Assembly (NCBI GenBank): GCA_963703945.1
Contig: CAVPGM010000011.1
Span: 1 to 64,000 of the forward strand
From: JALORV01 sp963703945
GTDB lineage: Bacteria; Pseudomonadota; Gammaproteobacteria; Burkholderiales; Burkholderiaceae_F
Reading direction: 5' to 3'
Length of the DNA stretch: 64,000 nucleotides
This document shows, in pieces, positions 16,632 to 25,321 of this stretch (its first letter is position 1; every line of letters starts with the position of its first letter). The notes below the pieces were generated by a model. It searched no databases and was not told the DNA's origin. It saw nothing but the letters and a program-made list of their open reading frames with translations. Made by a program: the position numbers and the translations under genes.

Positions 16632-17234
16632 CTAGCGGCGCATCACCTTTTCCGATGGCGTCAGCGCCTCAATGTACGCCGGTCTGGAAAAGATGCGTTC
16701 GGCGTATTTCATCAGCGGCGCGGCGGTTTTCGGCAGATCGATGCCGTAATGGTCGAGGCGCCACAGCAGCGGCGCCAGCGCGACGTCCAGCATCGAGAAG
16801 TCCTCGCCCAGCATGAACTTGTTCTTCAGCATGATCGGTGCGAGCTGGGTCAGCCGGTCGCGGATCGTCGAGCGCGCCTTTTCGATCAGCTTCTGGTTGT
16901 TGCTGTTCTCGAGCGCCTGCACGTGGACGAACAGCTCGCGCTCGAAATTGAACAGGAAGAGCCGCGTGCGCGCGCGCATCACCGGGTCGGCCGGCATCAG
17001 CTGCGGATGCGGAAAGCGCTCGTCGATGTACTCGTTGATGATGTTCGACTCGTACAGCACCAGGTCGCGTTCGACGAGGATAGGCACCTGCCCATAGGGA
17101 TTCATCACGTTGATGTCCTCGGGCTTGTTAAACAGGTCGACGTCGCGAATCTCGAAGTCCATGCCCTTCTCGAACAGCACGAAGCGGCAGCGCTGCGAAA
17201 ACGGGCAGGTAGTTCCGGAGTAAAGCACCATCAT
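16632..17234 (-). CDS. sspA: Stringent starvation protein A
   Basis: A 200-residue glutathione S-transferase-fold protein that binds RNA polymerase and acts as a transcription cofactor in stationary phase and acid stress in E. coli; it has no known GST activity. Visible features are the thioredoxin-like N-terminal half (LYSGTTCPFSQRCRFVLFEKG) with the surface motif NPYGQVPILVERDLVLYES, and a helical C-terminal domain (FSMLDVALAPLLWRLDHYGI). It is upstream of sspB, with the bc1 operon before it, the usual betaproteobacterial layout. Confidence 0.95.
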   Translation of the reverse strand: MMVLYSGTTCPFSQRCRFVLFEKGMDFEIRDVDLFNKPEDINVMNPYGQVPILVERDLVLYESNIINEYIDERFPHPQLMPADPVMRARTRLFLFNFERELFVHVQALENSNNQKLIEKARSTIRDRLTQLAPIMLKNKFMLGEDFSMLDVALAPLLWRLDHYGIDLPKTAAPLMKYAERIFSRPAYIEALTPSEKVMRR

Positions 17235-17406
17235 CTTTTGTTTTCCTTAGCACGACAGCGAGCCGAAGTCGGTTCGCTCATGCCGGCGCCCGAAGGGCGG
17301 CGGCGATTAACGAATGCAGGAGCGCCGGACAGTCCCAAGCTCCCGCATCTGATCAGACCGGGCGAGGTGCGCGTGCGCCGCTCAGCGGCGCGTACACCGA
17401 GCCCAC

Positions 17407-18264
17407 CTACTTGATGTCCTTCCAGTAGACCGAGTTGAGCCGCCACGCGATCAGCGTGAACAACGCCAGGAACACCAGCACCCACACGCCGATCTGGATG
17501 CGGCTCGATCGCGACGGGTCGGTGATGAACGCCAGGAAGGCCACCAGATCCGCCACATCGGCGTCGTACTCGCGCGCCCGCTGGGGGTCCAGCGGCTTGA
17601 AGGTGTAGCTGAAACCTTCGCTGGCCGCTCCCGGCAGTTCCTTGTCGGTCTGCGTGCTCTGGCCATCGGCGCTGTACACGGTCGTCGTCTGCAGGTAACT
17701 CTCGTGCCGGGTCTTCGGATCGACATGGCGGTGGGTATGAACCAGTGTGGCCTCGCGCGGGCCCTGGCGGTCCCAGAAGATGTGCGGCATGCCGATGTTC
17801 GGATACGCGATGTTGTTCCAGCCGGTCGGCGTCGAATTGTCGCGGTAATAGCCGCGCAGAAGCGTGTAGATGTAATCGGTGCCCTTGTACTCGAAGGATG
17901 TGCGCGCACGCGCGATCACCGACAGGTCGGGCGGCACCTTGCCGAACCACACCTTGGCCTCGGCGGGCGTCATCGCGATGCGCATCGAGTCGCCGACCTT
18001 CTGGTTGCTGAAGATCAGGAACTCCTTGATCTGCTTGTCGTCCAGCCCGATCTGCTGCAGCCGGTTCCAGCGCACCAGGTTGGCGCTGTGGCAGCCCATG
18101 CAGTAGTTGACGAACAGCCGCGCACCACTCTGCAGCGACGAGAACTCGCGCGCGCGCTCGGCCGGCCAGTGCTCGATCGGTGTCTCGGCTCCGGCCGCGA
18201 GGGCGTTGCCCGCGCCGGCCAGCATGCCGAGCAGCAGCAGGGCGCGGGTCATCAGATTCTTCAT
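17407..18264 (-). CDS. petC: Ubiquinol-cytochrome c reductase, cytochrome c1 subunit
   Basis: Membrane-anchored c-type cytochrome of the bc1 complex that takes electrons from the Rieske protein and passes them to cytochrome c. The 285-residue precursor has a Sec signal peptide (about 1-23), the haem-binding CMGCH at residues 55-59, a PPDLSVIARAR segment, a methionine-ligand region and one C-terminal transmembrane helix followed by SVYWKDIK. It ends the petABC operon, 16 bases after petB. Cytochrome c maturation genes are not in view. Confidence 0.97.
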   Translation of the reverse strand: MKNLMTRALLLLGMLAGAGNALAAGAETPIEHWPAERAREFSSLQSGARLFVNYCMGCHSANLVRWNRLQQIGLDDKQIKEFLIFSNQKVGDSMRIAMTPAEAKVWFGKVPPDLSVIARARTSFEYKGTDYIYTLLRGYYRDNSTPTGWNNIAYPNIGMPHIFWDRQGPREATLVHTHRHVDPKTRHESYLQTTTVYSADGQSTQTDKELPGAASEGFSYTFKPLDPQRAREYDADVADLVAFLAFITDPSRSSRIQIGVWVLVFLALFTLIAWRLNSVYWKDIK

Positions 18265-18280
18265 TCTTGTCCCGGCTCGT

Positions 18281-19663
18281 TCAGTGCGGATGGAAGGTGA
18301 CGCGGTCGGGCACCGGCTTGAAGGTGCCCATCCGGCTCCACCACGGCATCAGCGCGAAGAAGGCGAAGTAGATGACCGTTCCGGCCATCGATATGTACTG
18401 ACCCGCCGCCGACGGCGGCTGCGTGCCGAAATAGCCCAGCACGGCAAAGGCGACGACCCACACGATCATCAGCCAGAAGTGCCAGCCCGGCCGGTAGCGC
18501 ATCGACTTGGTCGGCGAATGATCGAGCCACGGAAGCGCGAGGAAGATCAAGACCGAGGCACCCATCAGCACGACGCCCCAGAACTTCGGGTCGAGCGTGA
18601 AATAGCCGAGCAGCAGCACCAGCGTGCCGACCGCGATCGCGCCGCGCACGATCGGATGACGCACGGTGAGCACCAGCAGCGCCGAGAGCGCGATGGTGGC
18701 CACTGCGAGCACTGCCATGAACTGTTCGGTAGTGGCTCTCAGGATCGAATAGAACGGAGTGAAGTACCACACCGGGGCGATGTGCGACGGCGTGGCCAGC
18801 GGATCGGCCGGGATGAAGTTGTTCCACTCGAGGAAGTAGCCGCCGAGTTCGGGCGCGAAGAAGACCACCGCGAAGAAAAGGATCAGGAAGACCCCGGTCC
18901 AGAAGATGTCGTGCACCGTGTAGTACGGGTGAAACGGGATGCCGTCGAGAGGGCGGCCCGAGGCATCCAGCTTCTTCTTGATCTCGACGCCGTCCGGGTT
19001 GTTCGATCCGACGTCGTGCAGCGCAAGGATGTGTGCGACCACCAGCCCGATAAGCACCAGCGGAATCGCGATCACGTGGAACGAGAAGAAGCGATTGAGT
19101 GTCGCGTCGCCGATCACGTAGTCGCCGCGGATCAAGATCGACAGATCGGGCCCGATCAGCGGGATCGCGCCGAACAGGTTGACGATCACCTGCGCGCCCC
19201 AGTAGCTCATCTGGCCCCACGGCAGCAGGTAGCCGAAGAACGCCTCGCCCATCAGGCACAGAAAGATCAGGCAGCCGAAGATCCAGACCAGTTCGCGCGG
19301 CGTCCGATAGCTGCCGTACATCAGCCCGCGGAACATGTGCAGGTAGACGACGATGAAGAAGAACGACGCCCCGGTCGAGTGCATGTAGCGGATGAACCAG
19401 CCGCCCGGCACGTCGCGCATGATGTACTCGACCGAAGCGAAGGCCATGCCCGCGTCCGGCTTGTAGTGCATCACCAGGAAAATGCCGGTGATGATCTGGA
19501 TCGCCAGCACCGTGATCGCCAGTCCGCCGAAGACGTACCAGATGTTGAAATTCTTTGGCGCGTAATACTCGGACAGGTGTTTGCGGTACTCCGACATGAC
19601 GGTCGGCATGCGCTGGTCGAACCAGCCTGCCAAACCGGCATAGGGGGTCTTGTATTCAGCCAT
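18281..19663 (-). CDS. petB: Ubiquinol-cytochrome c reductase, cytochrome b subunit
   Basis: The core membrane subunit of the bc1 complex, with two b haems and the Qo and Qi quinone sites. The 460-residue protein has the four haem-ligand histidines in two helices (YMHSTGASFFFIVVYLHMF and FFSFHVIAIPLVLIGLVVAH). The Qo motif reads PVWYF in place of the usual PEWY. The substitution is visible in the single codon following a conserved Pro, and such changes are known in some lineages. The C-terminal four-helix part is longer than in mitochondria, as in other bacteria. It lies 17 bases after petA and 16 before petC. Confidence 0.96.
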   Translation of the reverse strand: MAEYKTPYAGLAGWFDQRMPTVMSEYRKHLSEYYAPKNFNIWYVFGGLAITVLAIQIITGIFLVMHYKPDAGMAFASVEYIMRDVPGGWFIRYMHSTGASFFFIVVYLHMFRGLMYGSYRTPRELVWIFGCLIFLCLMGEAFFGYLLPWGQMSYWGAQVIVNLFGAIPLIGPDLSILIRGDYVIGDATLNRFFSFHVIAIPLVLIGLVVAHILALHDVGSNNPDGVEIKKKLDASGRPLDGIPFHPYYTVHDIFWTGVFLILFFAVVFFAPELGGYFLEWNNFIPADPLATPSHIAPVWYFTPFYSILRATTEQFMAVLAVATIALSALLVLTVRHPIVRGAIAVGTLVLLLGYFTLDPKFWGVVLMGASVLIFLALPWLDHSPTKSMRYRPGWHFWLMIVWVVAFAVLGYFGTQPPSAAGQYISMAGTVIYFAFFALMPWWSRMGTFKPVPDRVTFHPH

Positions 19664-19680
19664 CGACTCGTTTCCTGGAA

Positions 19681-20313
19681 TCAGGCGTTGGTGTCGTCAC
19701 CGATCACGATCACGGTGTCCGCGGTGTACTTGTGCGGCGGTATCGGCAGGTTGTCCGGCGCAGGCTTGTTCTTGAAGACCCGGCCGGCGAGATCGAAGGT
19801 CGAACCATGGCACGGGCACAGGAAGCCCTGGTCGGCACCGAGCTGGGAGTTCTGGTTGGGACCGAACGGGCCCGCCGGCGAGCAGCCCAGATGCGTGCAG
19901 ATGCCCACGGCGATCAGATACTCGGGCTTGCGCGAGCGGTATTCGTTGCGTGCGTATTCAGGCGTCGGGTACTGCGTGCGCAGCGATTTCGGATCGGCGA
20001 CCTCGCCATCCGCCCGCTTGATCGATTCGAGCATCTCAGGCGTCCGGCGCAGCACCCACACAGGCAGGCCGCGCCATTCGACGGTCTTCATTTCGCCGGG
20101 TTTAATGCCGGCCATATCGAATTCGACCGGTGCACCGGCTGCCTTCGCCCGCTCGGACGGGGCGAAGGAAGAGACAAACGGGACGGCCATCGCGACGGCC
20201 CCGGCACCGCCGAGCGCCGCAGCCAGCGCGATGGCGTTGCGTCGTTCCTTGTCGATGCTCGCGGGCGCATCGCCGTCGGGAGCGCCGGCAGGCGCGGAAG
20301 TCGGTGTGGACAT
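19681..20313 (-). CDS. petA: Ubiquinol-cytochrome c reductase, Rieske iron-sulfur subunit
   Basis: The 210-residue Rieske protein of the bc1 complex. Its [2Fe-2S] cluster is held by Cys139 and His141 (CTHLGC) and by Cys166 and His169 (CPCHGS); Cys144 and Cys168 form the stabilising disulfide. The N-terminal anchor begins with a twin-arginine motif (KERRNAIAL), in keeping with export of folded Rieske proteins by the Tat system, whose genes tatABC are 3-4 kb away. It is the first gene of petABC; a TAGAAT hexamer about 110 bases upstream may be its -10 box, but no good -35 was found. Confidence 0.97.
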   Translation of the reverse strand: MSTPTSAPAGAPDGDAPASIDKERRNAIALAAALGGAGAVAMAVPFVSSFAPSERAKAAGAPVEFDMAGIKPGEMKTVEWRGLPVWVLRRTPEMLESIKRADGEVADPKSLRTQYPTPEYARNEYRSRKPEYLIAVGICTHLGCSPAGPFGPNQNSQLGADQGFLCPCHGSTFDLAGRVFKNKPAPDNLPIPPHKYTADTVIVIGDDTNA

Positions 20314-20524
20314 GAAGACCCCGAAAGAGTGGAGACCGGACGCGGGTTGCCGCGGTATCGCCCCGACGTCTCGCCGTCTCAGCGAACTTCCCGGCGAATA
20401 GCGCCCCCTCGGCAGCCCGCGATTCTACTGCATGTGGCAAGCCCGACCGTCTCCACGGCGACCGCCGCGGCCCGGACGGCCGAGCCGCTAAAATTACCGG
20501 TCAACTGTCACGCGGGGACCGGGC

Positions 20525-20944
20525 ATGGCCATATTGAAGGAGTTTCGCGAGTTCGCCGTCAAGGGCAACGTCATCGACCTCGCGGTCGGCATCATCATCG
20601 GTGCGGCGTTCGGGAAGATCGTCGACTCACTCGTCAAGGATGTCGTGATGCCGGTCATCAACGCCATCTTTGGCGGCGCTGTCGACTTCTCGAACAAGTA
20701 CTTTGTGCTGTCGGGCAATGTGCCGGCCGGAGCCCCGATCGACGTCGCGCAGAAGAGCGGCGTGGTATTTGCTTGGGGCAATTTCATCACCGTGCTGCTG
20801 AACTTCGTCATCCTGGCGTTCGTCATCTTCTGGATGGTCAAGGCGGTCAACCGCGTCAAGTCCCGGCTCGACGCGGCCCCCGCGGCGACGCCGGAAGACG
20901 TTGCGCTGCTGCGCGAAATACGAGACGAACTGAAGAAGCGCTGA
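20525..20944 (+). CDS. mscL: Large-conductance mechanosensitive channel
   Basis: A pentameric inner-membrane channel that opens under extreme membrane tension and protects against osmotic downshock. The 139-residue protein has the N-terminal amphipathic helix (MAILKEFREFAVKGNVIDLAVG), TM1 (GIIIGAAFGKIVDSLV), a periplasmic loop, TM2 (FITVLLNFVILAFVIFWMV) and a charged C-terminal helix bundle. Its stop codon is followed directly by the protease gene start, so the two are probably translated together. A TAAAAT hexamer at 20489 may serve as a -10 box. Confidence 0.97.
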   Translation: MAILKEFREFAVKGNVIDLAVGIIIGAAFGKIVDSLVKDVVMPVINAIFGGAVDFSNKYFVLSGNVPAGAPIDVAQKSGVVFAWGNFITVLLNFVILAFVIFWMVKAVNRVKSRLDAAPAATPEDVALLREIRDELKKR

Positions 20945-22117
20945 ATGCTGCGTCGACTCTGGCTGATCTTCGCGCAAGCGACCACGATTGGCCTCGCCCT
21001 GCTGTTCGTCGTCTCGACGCTGCGGCCCGAGTGGCTCAGCCGCGCGCCGGTGCTGTCCGCACCCGCACCGGCCGTGGCGCCGGCGTCGGGAAAGGCCGCA
21101 ACGGTATCCGAGGCGGGCGTGCGCACGGGTGCACTGCTGTCCTACGCCGACGCGGTCGCGGTCGCCGCTCCGGCGGTCGTCAACGTCTACACGACCAAGG
21201 AGGTCCAGCGGCGCGGACAGGCGGTCGACCCGCTGTACCGCTACTTCTTCGGCGATCCGCGCGGCGGGCCTGAGCGCATCGCGAGCCTGGGCTCGGGGGT
21301 GGTCGCGACTTCCAACGGCTACATCCTCACCAACAATCACGTCGTGCAGGCGGCCGATGAGATCGCCGTCGCGCTGTCCGACGGGCGCCAGTTCGACGCG
21401 CGCCTGGTCGGCGCCGATCCCGAAAGCGACCTCGCACTGCTGAAGGTGGAAGCGAGCGGATTGCCCGTCATCACCTTCGGCCGCGCGGACTCGCTGAAAG
21501 TCGGCGACATCGTGCTGGCGATCGGCAATCCGTTCGACGTGGGCCAGACGGTGACGATGGGCATCGTCTCTGCGCTCGGCCGCTCCAACCTCGGCATCAA
21601 CACGTTCGAGAACTTCATCCAGACCGATGCCGCGATCAACCAGGGCAACTCCGGTGGTGCGCTGGTCGACACACAGGGCAATCTGGTCGGCATCAACAGC
21701 GCCATTTTTTCGCGCACCGGTGGTTCGATCGGCATCGGCTTCGCGATTCCCTCGACGCTGGTACGCCAGGTCATGGACGAGCTGATCCGCTCAGGCAAGG
21801 TGACGCGCGGCTACTTCGGGGTCGAGCCTGAGGATGTAACACCGGAAACAGCCGAACTGCTGAAGCTCGGGCGGCCCGATGGCGTCGTTCTCAAGGGCGT
21901 GCAGCGCGCCAGTCCGGCCGGCAGGGCCGGGCTCGAACCCGGCGATGTGATCTTGACGATCAACGGACAGAAGGTCACCAACAGCCGCAGCATGCTCAAC
22001 CAGATCGCGCAGTTGCCTCCCGGGTCGAGTGCGACCGTGCGCATCGCGCGTGCCGGCAAGGACCTCGAGGTCCCGGTCCAGGTCGGCGAGCGTCCGACTC
22101 CGCGCCTGACGCAATAG
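20945..22117 (+). CDS. Periplasmic HtrA-family serine protease with one PDZ domain
   Basis: A 390-residue trypsin-like protease of the HtrA family, similar to DegS in having a single N-terminal membrane anchor (about 9-25) and only one PDZ domain. The catalytic triad is His132 (TNNHVV), Asp162 (ESDLALL) and Ser236 (QGNSGGALV). The PDZ domain covers roughly residues 290-380 (GYFGVEPEDVTPE to SSATVRIARAG). Such proteins degrade misfolded periplasmic proteins or cut anti-sigma factors such as RseA; which role applies here cannot be told from the sequence. It starts directly after mscL. Its TAG stop lies in the left arm of a MITE-like repeat, whose insertion kept the stop codon. Confidence 0.93.
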   Translation: MLRRLWLIFAQATTIGLALLFVVSTLRPEWLSRAPVLSAPAPAVAPASGKAATVSEAGVRTGALLSYADAVAVAAPAVVNVYTTKEVQRRGQAVDPLYRYFFGDPRGGPERIASLGSGVVATSNGYILTNNHVVQAADEIAVALSDGRQFDARLVGADPESDLALLKVEASGLPVITFGRADSLKVGDIVLAIGNPFDVGQTVTMGIVSALGRSNLGINTFENFIQTDAAINQGNSGGALVDTQGNLVGINSAIFSRTGGSIGIGFAIPSTLVRQVMDELIRSGKVTRGYFGVEPEDVTPETAELLKLGRPDGVVLKGVQRASPAGRAGLEPGDVILTINGQKVTNSRSMLNQIAQLPPGSSATVRIARAGKDLEVPVQVGERPTPRLTQ

Positions 22118-22283
22118 AACCTATCTCAGAGTTCCCAATGGTCGCGGCGGGGCCAAGATAGGCGGGCGTCTGCGGCGTTGGCCGGCTTGGCCGTAGGCCC
22201 GGCTACTGTCCTTCGCCAGCCGCCTTGCATCCGCCCGCTTCTTTGCGCAACGCGATCCATCGGGGACTCTGAGATAGGTTCTA
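22115..22283. mobile_element. MITE-like element with 18-base terminal inverted repeats and TA flanks
   Basis: TAGAACCTATCTCAGAGT (22115-22132) and its exact reverse complement (22266-22283) bracket about 130 bases of GC-rich DNA without a gene. The match continues for a further three bases with one bulge, and the interior arms also resemble each other in reverse, so the whole piece can fold on itself. Excluding the outer TA dinucleotides leaves a 165-base element flanked by TA on both sides, as expected for target duplication by IS630/Tc1-mariner-type transposases. It sits between the protease gene and the Sel1 gene. Confidence 0.6.
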
Positions 22284-22294
22284 GACCCGCGCGT

Positions 22295-22981
22295 TCAGCG
22301 CGGCGCCGTCAGGCGTGCCCGCATCTCGCGTGCTTTCAACGCCGCGACCGGATCTCCGTCGCCGGCCGCGATGCTGTACCAGTAGAGCGCGCGCAGCTCG
22401 TCCTTCTCCACTCCGTTGCCAGATTCGTACTGGCTGGCGATGATGTACGCCGCTCCGGTGTCGCCCTGCTCGGCAGCCCGTTCGTACCACCGCGCGGCTT
22501 CCGCAAAATCGCGCGCCACGCCGCGGCCGAGGAAGTACTGCGTCGCCAGGCTGACCTGCGCATCGCGATAGCCCTGTTCGGCCGCCCTGCGGAACCAGGC
22601 GGTGGCCTCGGTCAGCGAGCGCGCAACCAGCTCGCCGCGCTCATGCAGCAGCCCGAGTGCGTGCTGCGCGCGCGCGAATCCGTTGCCCGCAGACCGCTGC
22701 AGCCACTGGACGCCCGCCGGAATGTCCGCCGCCGCGCCCTCGCCGCTGATCAGCATCACAGCAAGATTGAACTGTGCCACGCGCTGGTTGCGCGCCGCTC
22801 CCTTGCGGAAAAACTGCTGCGCGCGCGCCAAGTCGCCCGCCTGGTACGCCGCGTAACCCTGGGCCAGATCGGCGTCGTCGTCGGGGACGACCTGCAGCCG
22901 TGCTGCCTCGGCGGACCCGGCGGCGAGCACGGCCAGCAGGCAAACCAGCGCCAAGACGACAGTCGAAAATCCGCGGTGCAT
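22295..22981 (-). CDS. Periplasmic Sel1-repeat (TPR-like) protein
   Basis: A 228-residue exported protein with a signal peptide (cleavage near AEA, residue 26) and about four to five Sel1-like repeats of about 36 residues each. Examples are GVQWLQRSAGNGFARAQHAL, ATAWFRRAAEQGYRDAQVSL and ARWYERAAEQGDTGAAYIIA. These helical repeats act as protein-binding scaffolds; the partner is unknown. It lies 24 bases downstream of tatC on the same strand and is the last gene of the long his-tat run. The MITE-like element ends 11 bases from its stop codon. Confidence 0.85.
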   Translation of the reverse strand: MHRGFSTVVLALVCLLAVLAAGSAEAARLQVVPDDDADLAQGYAAYQAGDLARAQQFFRKGAARNQRVAQFNLAVMLISGEGAAADIPAGVQWLQRSAGNGFARAQHALGLLHERGELVARSLTEATAWFRRAAEQGYRDAQVSLATQYFLGRGVARDFAEAARWYERAAEQGDTGAAYIIASQYESGNGVEKDELRALYWYSIAAGDGDPVAALKAREMRARLTAPR

Positions 22982-23005
22982 CGAAGCCTGTGCAGGAGCG
23001 TGCTG

Positions 23006-23776
23006 TCAGGGCGCCGGCTGAGCCGTCGCCTCATCGGCCGGCTTTGGCTTCACCACGAATCGCGCCAGCAGGATTCCGAGCTCGTACAGCAGGCACAGCG
23101 GCACGGCCAGCAGCATCTGCGACAGAACGTCCGGCGGAGTGAACACGGCCGCAACGATGAAGGCGCCGACCACCACGTACGGCCGGACCTGTTTGAGTTT
23201 CTCGACGCTGGCGATTCCGAATCGCGAGAGCAGCACCACGATGATCGGCACCTCGAAAGTCAGGCCGAACGCGAGGAACATCGTCATCACGAAGCTGAAA
23301 TACGCCTCGATGTCGGGCGACACTGCGACCGAGGCCGGCGCAAATCCGGCGATGAACTTGAAAACGATGCCGAACACGACGAAGTAGCAGTAGGCCATGC
23401 CGGCGGCGAACATTGCCACGCTGGAGGCGATCAGCGGCGCTGCAAGGCGTTTCTCATGCTTGTACAGCCCCGGCGCCACGAAGGCCCACGCCTGCCACAG
23501 GACGTACGGCAGCGCGATCAGGAACGACATGAACAGCGTCACCTTCAGAGGCACCATGAAGGGCGTGATGACACCGGTCGCCAGCAGCTTCGAGCCGGCC
23601 GGCAGCGCGGCCATCATCGGCCGCGACAGCAGGTCGAAGATCTGCTTCATGAAGGGGGTCAGCGCCAGAAACACCAGCAGCACTGCCACGGAGGCACGCA
23701 CCAGGCGCTGCCGCAGTTCGATCAGGTGCGTGAGGAAGCTCTGTTCCTGGCCGGGTTCCGTCGTCTCGGTCGTCAT
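23006..23776 (-). CDS. tatC: Twin-arginine translocase subunit TatC
   Basis: The receptor subunit of the Tat system that recognises twin-arginine signal peptides and helps move folded proteins across the inner membrane. The 256-residue protein has six predicted transmembrane segments and conserved features near the N-terminus (FLTHLIELRQRL), after TM2 (LWQAWAFVAPGLYKHEKR) and in the third periplasmic part (FGLTFEVPII). It starts 15 bases after tatB. In this window the Rieske protein PetA and perhaps the double-thioredoxin protein at 26657 carry twin-arginine signals. Confidence 0.97.
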   Translation of the reverse strand: MTTETTEPGQEQSFLTHLIELRQRLVRASVAVLLVFLALTPFMKQIFDLLSRPMMAALPAGSKLLATGVITPFMVPLKVTLFMSFLIALPYVLWQAWAFVAPGLYKHEKRLAAPLIASSVAMFAAGMAYCYFVVFGIVFKFIAGFAPASVAVSPDIEAYFSFVMTMFLAFGLTFEVPIIVVLLSRFGIASVEKLKQVRPYVVVGAFIVAAVFTPPDVLSQMLLAVPLCLLYELGILLARFVVKPKPADEATAQPAP

Positions 23777-23791
23777 CGCCGTGGCACGCCT

Positions 23792-24316
23792 TCAGCGCCG
23801 GATGCGCGCCCGGTTGAGCCTGGACCGTGGCGCGTACTTGTGGCGCGCACCCGGAGCAGCATCAGGCATCGCCAGCTGGCGCTTGAGCTTCGCGATCTCC
23901 TCTGACAGTTCGTCGATGCTGGGCCCGGGCTTGTAGCGGCGGTTGAAGCGCGTCGGGGTCCAGCCGTCGCGATCACCCCATCCTTCGGTGCCGGCGTCGG
24001 CACCGAGCGTGGAGATGTCGACGCCGGACGATCCGCCCGGCAGGCCCGACGTGACGCTCGATTCGAGCCCTTTGACTTCGTTTCTCACCGACGTTTCGAA
24101 CTCGTGCGCGATGCCACGCGCCTGTTCCTGCAGCTTCTTGAGCTCGGCCAGTTCCATTTCGCGGTTGATGTCGGCTTTCACCTGCGCGACGTAGCGCTGG
24201 GCCTTGCCGGCCCATTCACCGACGGTCCGTGCCACCTTGGGCAGCCGTTCAGGGCCGAGCACGACCAGCGCGACGGCGCCGATCACCGCCAGTTCCCCGA
24301 AGCTGAAATCGAACAT
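23792..24316 (-). CDS. tatB: Twin-arginine translocase subunit TatB
   Basis: A 174-residue protein with the TatB pattern: a short N-terminal membrane helix (FSFGELAVIGAVALVVLGPERLP in part) followed by an amphipathic helix (VARTVGEWAGKAQRY) and a long, charged, poorly conserved tail. TatB forms the substrate receptor with TatC. The tail includes a coiled-coil-like stretch (SIDELSEEIAKLKRQL) and ends in a basic segment. It is 73 bases after tatA and 15 before tatC. Confidence 0.95.
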   Translation of the reverse strand: MFDFSFGELAVIGAVALVVLGPERLPKVARTVGEWAGKAQRYVAQVKADINREMELAELKKLQEQARGIAHEFETSVRNEVKGLESSVTSGLPGGSSGVDISTLGADAGTEGWGDRDGWTPTRFNRRYKPGPSIDELSEEIAKLKRQLAMPDAAPGARHKYAPRSRLNRARIRR

Positions 24317-24389
24317 TGAGCGCGGCCGTCAGGTCAGGATTGCAGCATGCATGCGCCCCGGCCGCGTCGGGCGCTGGGTGGCACGCCGA

Positions 24390-24611
24390 TCAGGACTTCT
24401 CTTTGGCGTGGACGTCGATCGTCTGACCGGTGACCTGCTTGGCGTCCTCGACCTTCTTCGACGCCTCCTCGGTGCCTTCCCGCATGCCTTCCTTGAAGCC
24501 TTTGATCGCTCCGCCCAGGTCCTTGCCCATGTTCTTGAGCTTGCTGGTGCCGAACACCAGAATGATGACCAGCAGGACAATCAGCCAGTGCCAGATCGAA
24601 AATGATCCCAT
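24390..24611 (-). CDS. tatA: Twin-arginine translocase subunit TatA
   Basis: The 73-residue pore-forming or membrane-weakening subunit of the Tat system. It has the TatA signature: an N-terminal helix (WHWLIVLLVIILVFG), the FGTSKLKNMGKDLGGAIKGF hinge and amphipathic helix, and a short charged tail. It follows hinT after nine bases and precedes tatB. Confidence 0.96.
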   Translation of the reverse strand: MGSFSIWHWLIVLLVIILVFGTSKLKNMGKDLGGAIKGFKEGMREGTEEASKKVEDAKQVTGQTIDVHAKEKS

Positions 24612-24620
24612 CGTGAACTC

Positions 24621-24971
24621 CTACAGACGCTTCCAGGGGCGCGGACCGCCCAGGATGTGCATGTGCAAGTGGTAGACCTCTTGTCCGCCGTCCGGGCCGT
24701 TGTTGATCACGACGCGAAAGCCGTTGTCGCAGCCTTGTTGCTTCGCGAGCCGCGGCGCAAGTAACGTCAGTTTACCCAACAGCGCCTCGTGCTCCGGCCC
24801 GGCGTCGACCAGCGAGTCCAGGTGCAGTTTAGGGATGACCAGAAGATGCACCGGCGCGGCCGGATGGATGTCGTGAAAAGCGAGGATTTCCTCGTCCTCG
24901 TAGGCCTTGCGGCTCGGCACGTCGCCTCGGGCAATGCGGCAGAACAGACACTCGCTGGTCATCGCTGTCAT
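24621..24971 (-). CDS. hinT: HIT-family purine nucleoside phosphoramidase
   Basis: A 116-residue cytosolic HIT protein that hydrolyses adenosine phosphoramidates and aminoacyl-adenylates. The histidine triad is in YHLHMHILGG near the C-terminus; the N-terminal part has CLFCRIARGDVPS and FHDIHPAAPVHLLVIPK. The ATG at 24971 overlaps the hisE stop by four bases (ATGA); ATG 24962 is an alternative. It lies between hisE and tatA, a conserved betaproteobacterial order. Confidence 0.95.
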   Translation of the reverse strand: MTAMTSECLFCRIARGDVPSRKAYEDEEILAFHDIHPAAPVHLLVIPKLHLDSLVDAGPEHEALLGKLTLLAPRLAKQQGCDNGFRVVINNGPDGGQEVYHLHMHILGGPRPWKRL

Positions 24972-25321
24972 CCTTTGACGTCGTCGCGCGCGTCGCGTTC
25001 CCGCGCCTTGCGCATGGCCTTTTCCTCGAGTCCGGATGTCCCTGCACGACGCGCCAACTCGTCCAGCACCTGCTGCGGCCCGAGGTTGTAGTGGGCCAGC
25101 ATGATCAGGCAATGGAACCAGAGGTCGGCGGTCTCGGCGATGATCCGTTCGGGCGCCCTGTCCTTGCCCGCCATGACGGCTTCGGTGGCCTCCTCGCCGA
25201 CCTTCTTCAGCACCGCGTCCTCGCCGCGAGCGAGCAGACGCGCCACGTAGGAGTGGTCGGGGTCCGCGCCGCGGCGCGACTCGATGATCGCGGCCAGTTG
25301 GCCCAGGATCGATTCGTTCAT
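24968..25321 (-). CDS. hisE: Phosphoribosyl-ATP pyrophosphatase
   Basis: Hydrolyses phosphoribosyl-ATP to phosphoribosyl-AMP, the second step of histidine synthesis. The 117-residue protein is an all-helical MazG-like fold with the metal-binding stretch KKVGEEATEAVMAGK and the helix ETADLWFHCLIMLAHY. It is a separate gene, not fused to hisI as in E. coli. It overlaps hisI and hinT by four bases on each side. Confidence 0.96.
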   Translation of the reverse strand: MNESILGQLAAIIESRRGADPDHSYVARLLARGEDAVLKKVGEEATEAVMAGKDRAPERIIAETADLWFHCLIMLAHYNLGPQQVLDELARRAGTSGLEEKAMRKARERDARDDVKG

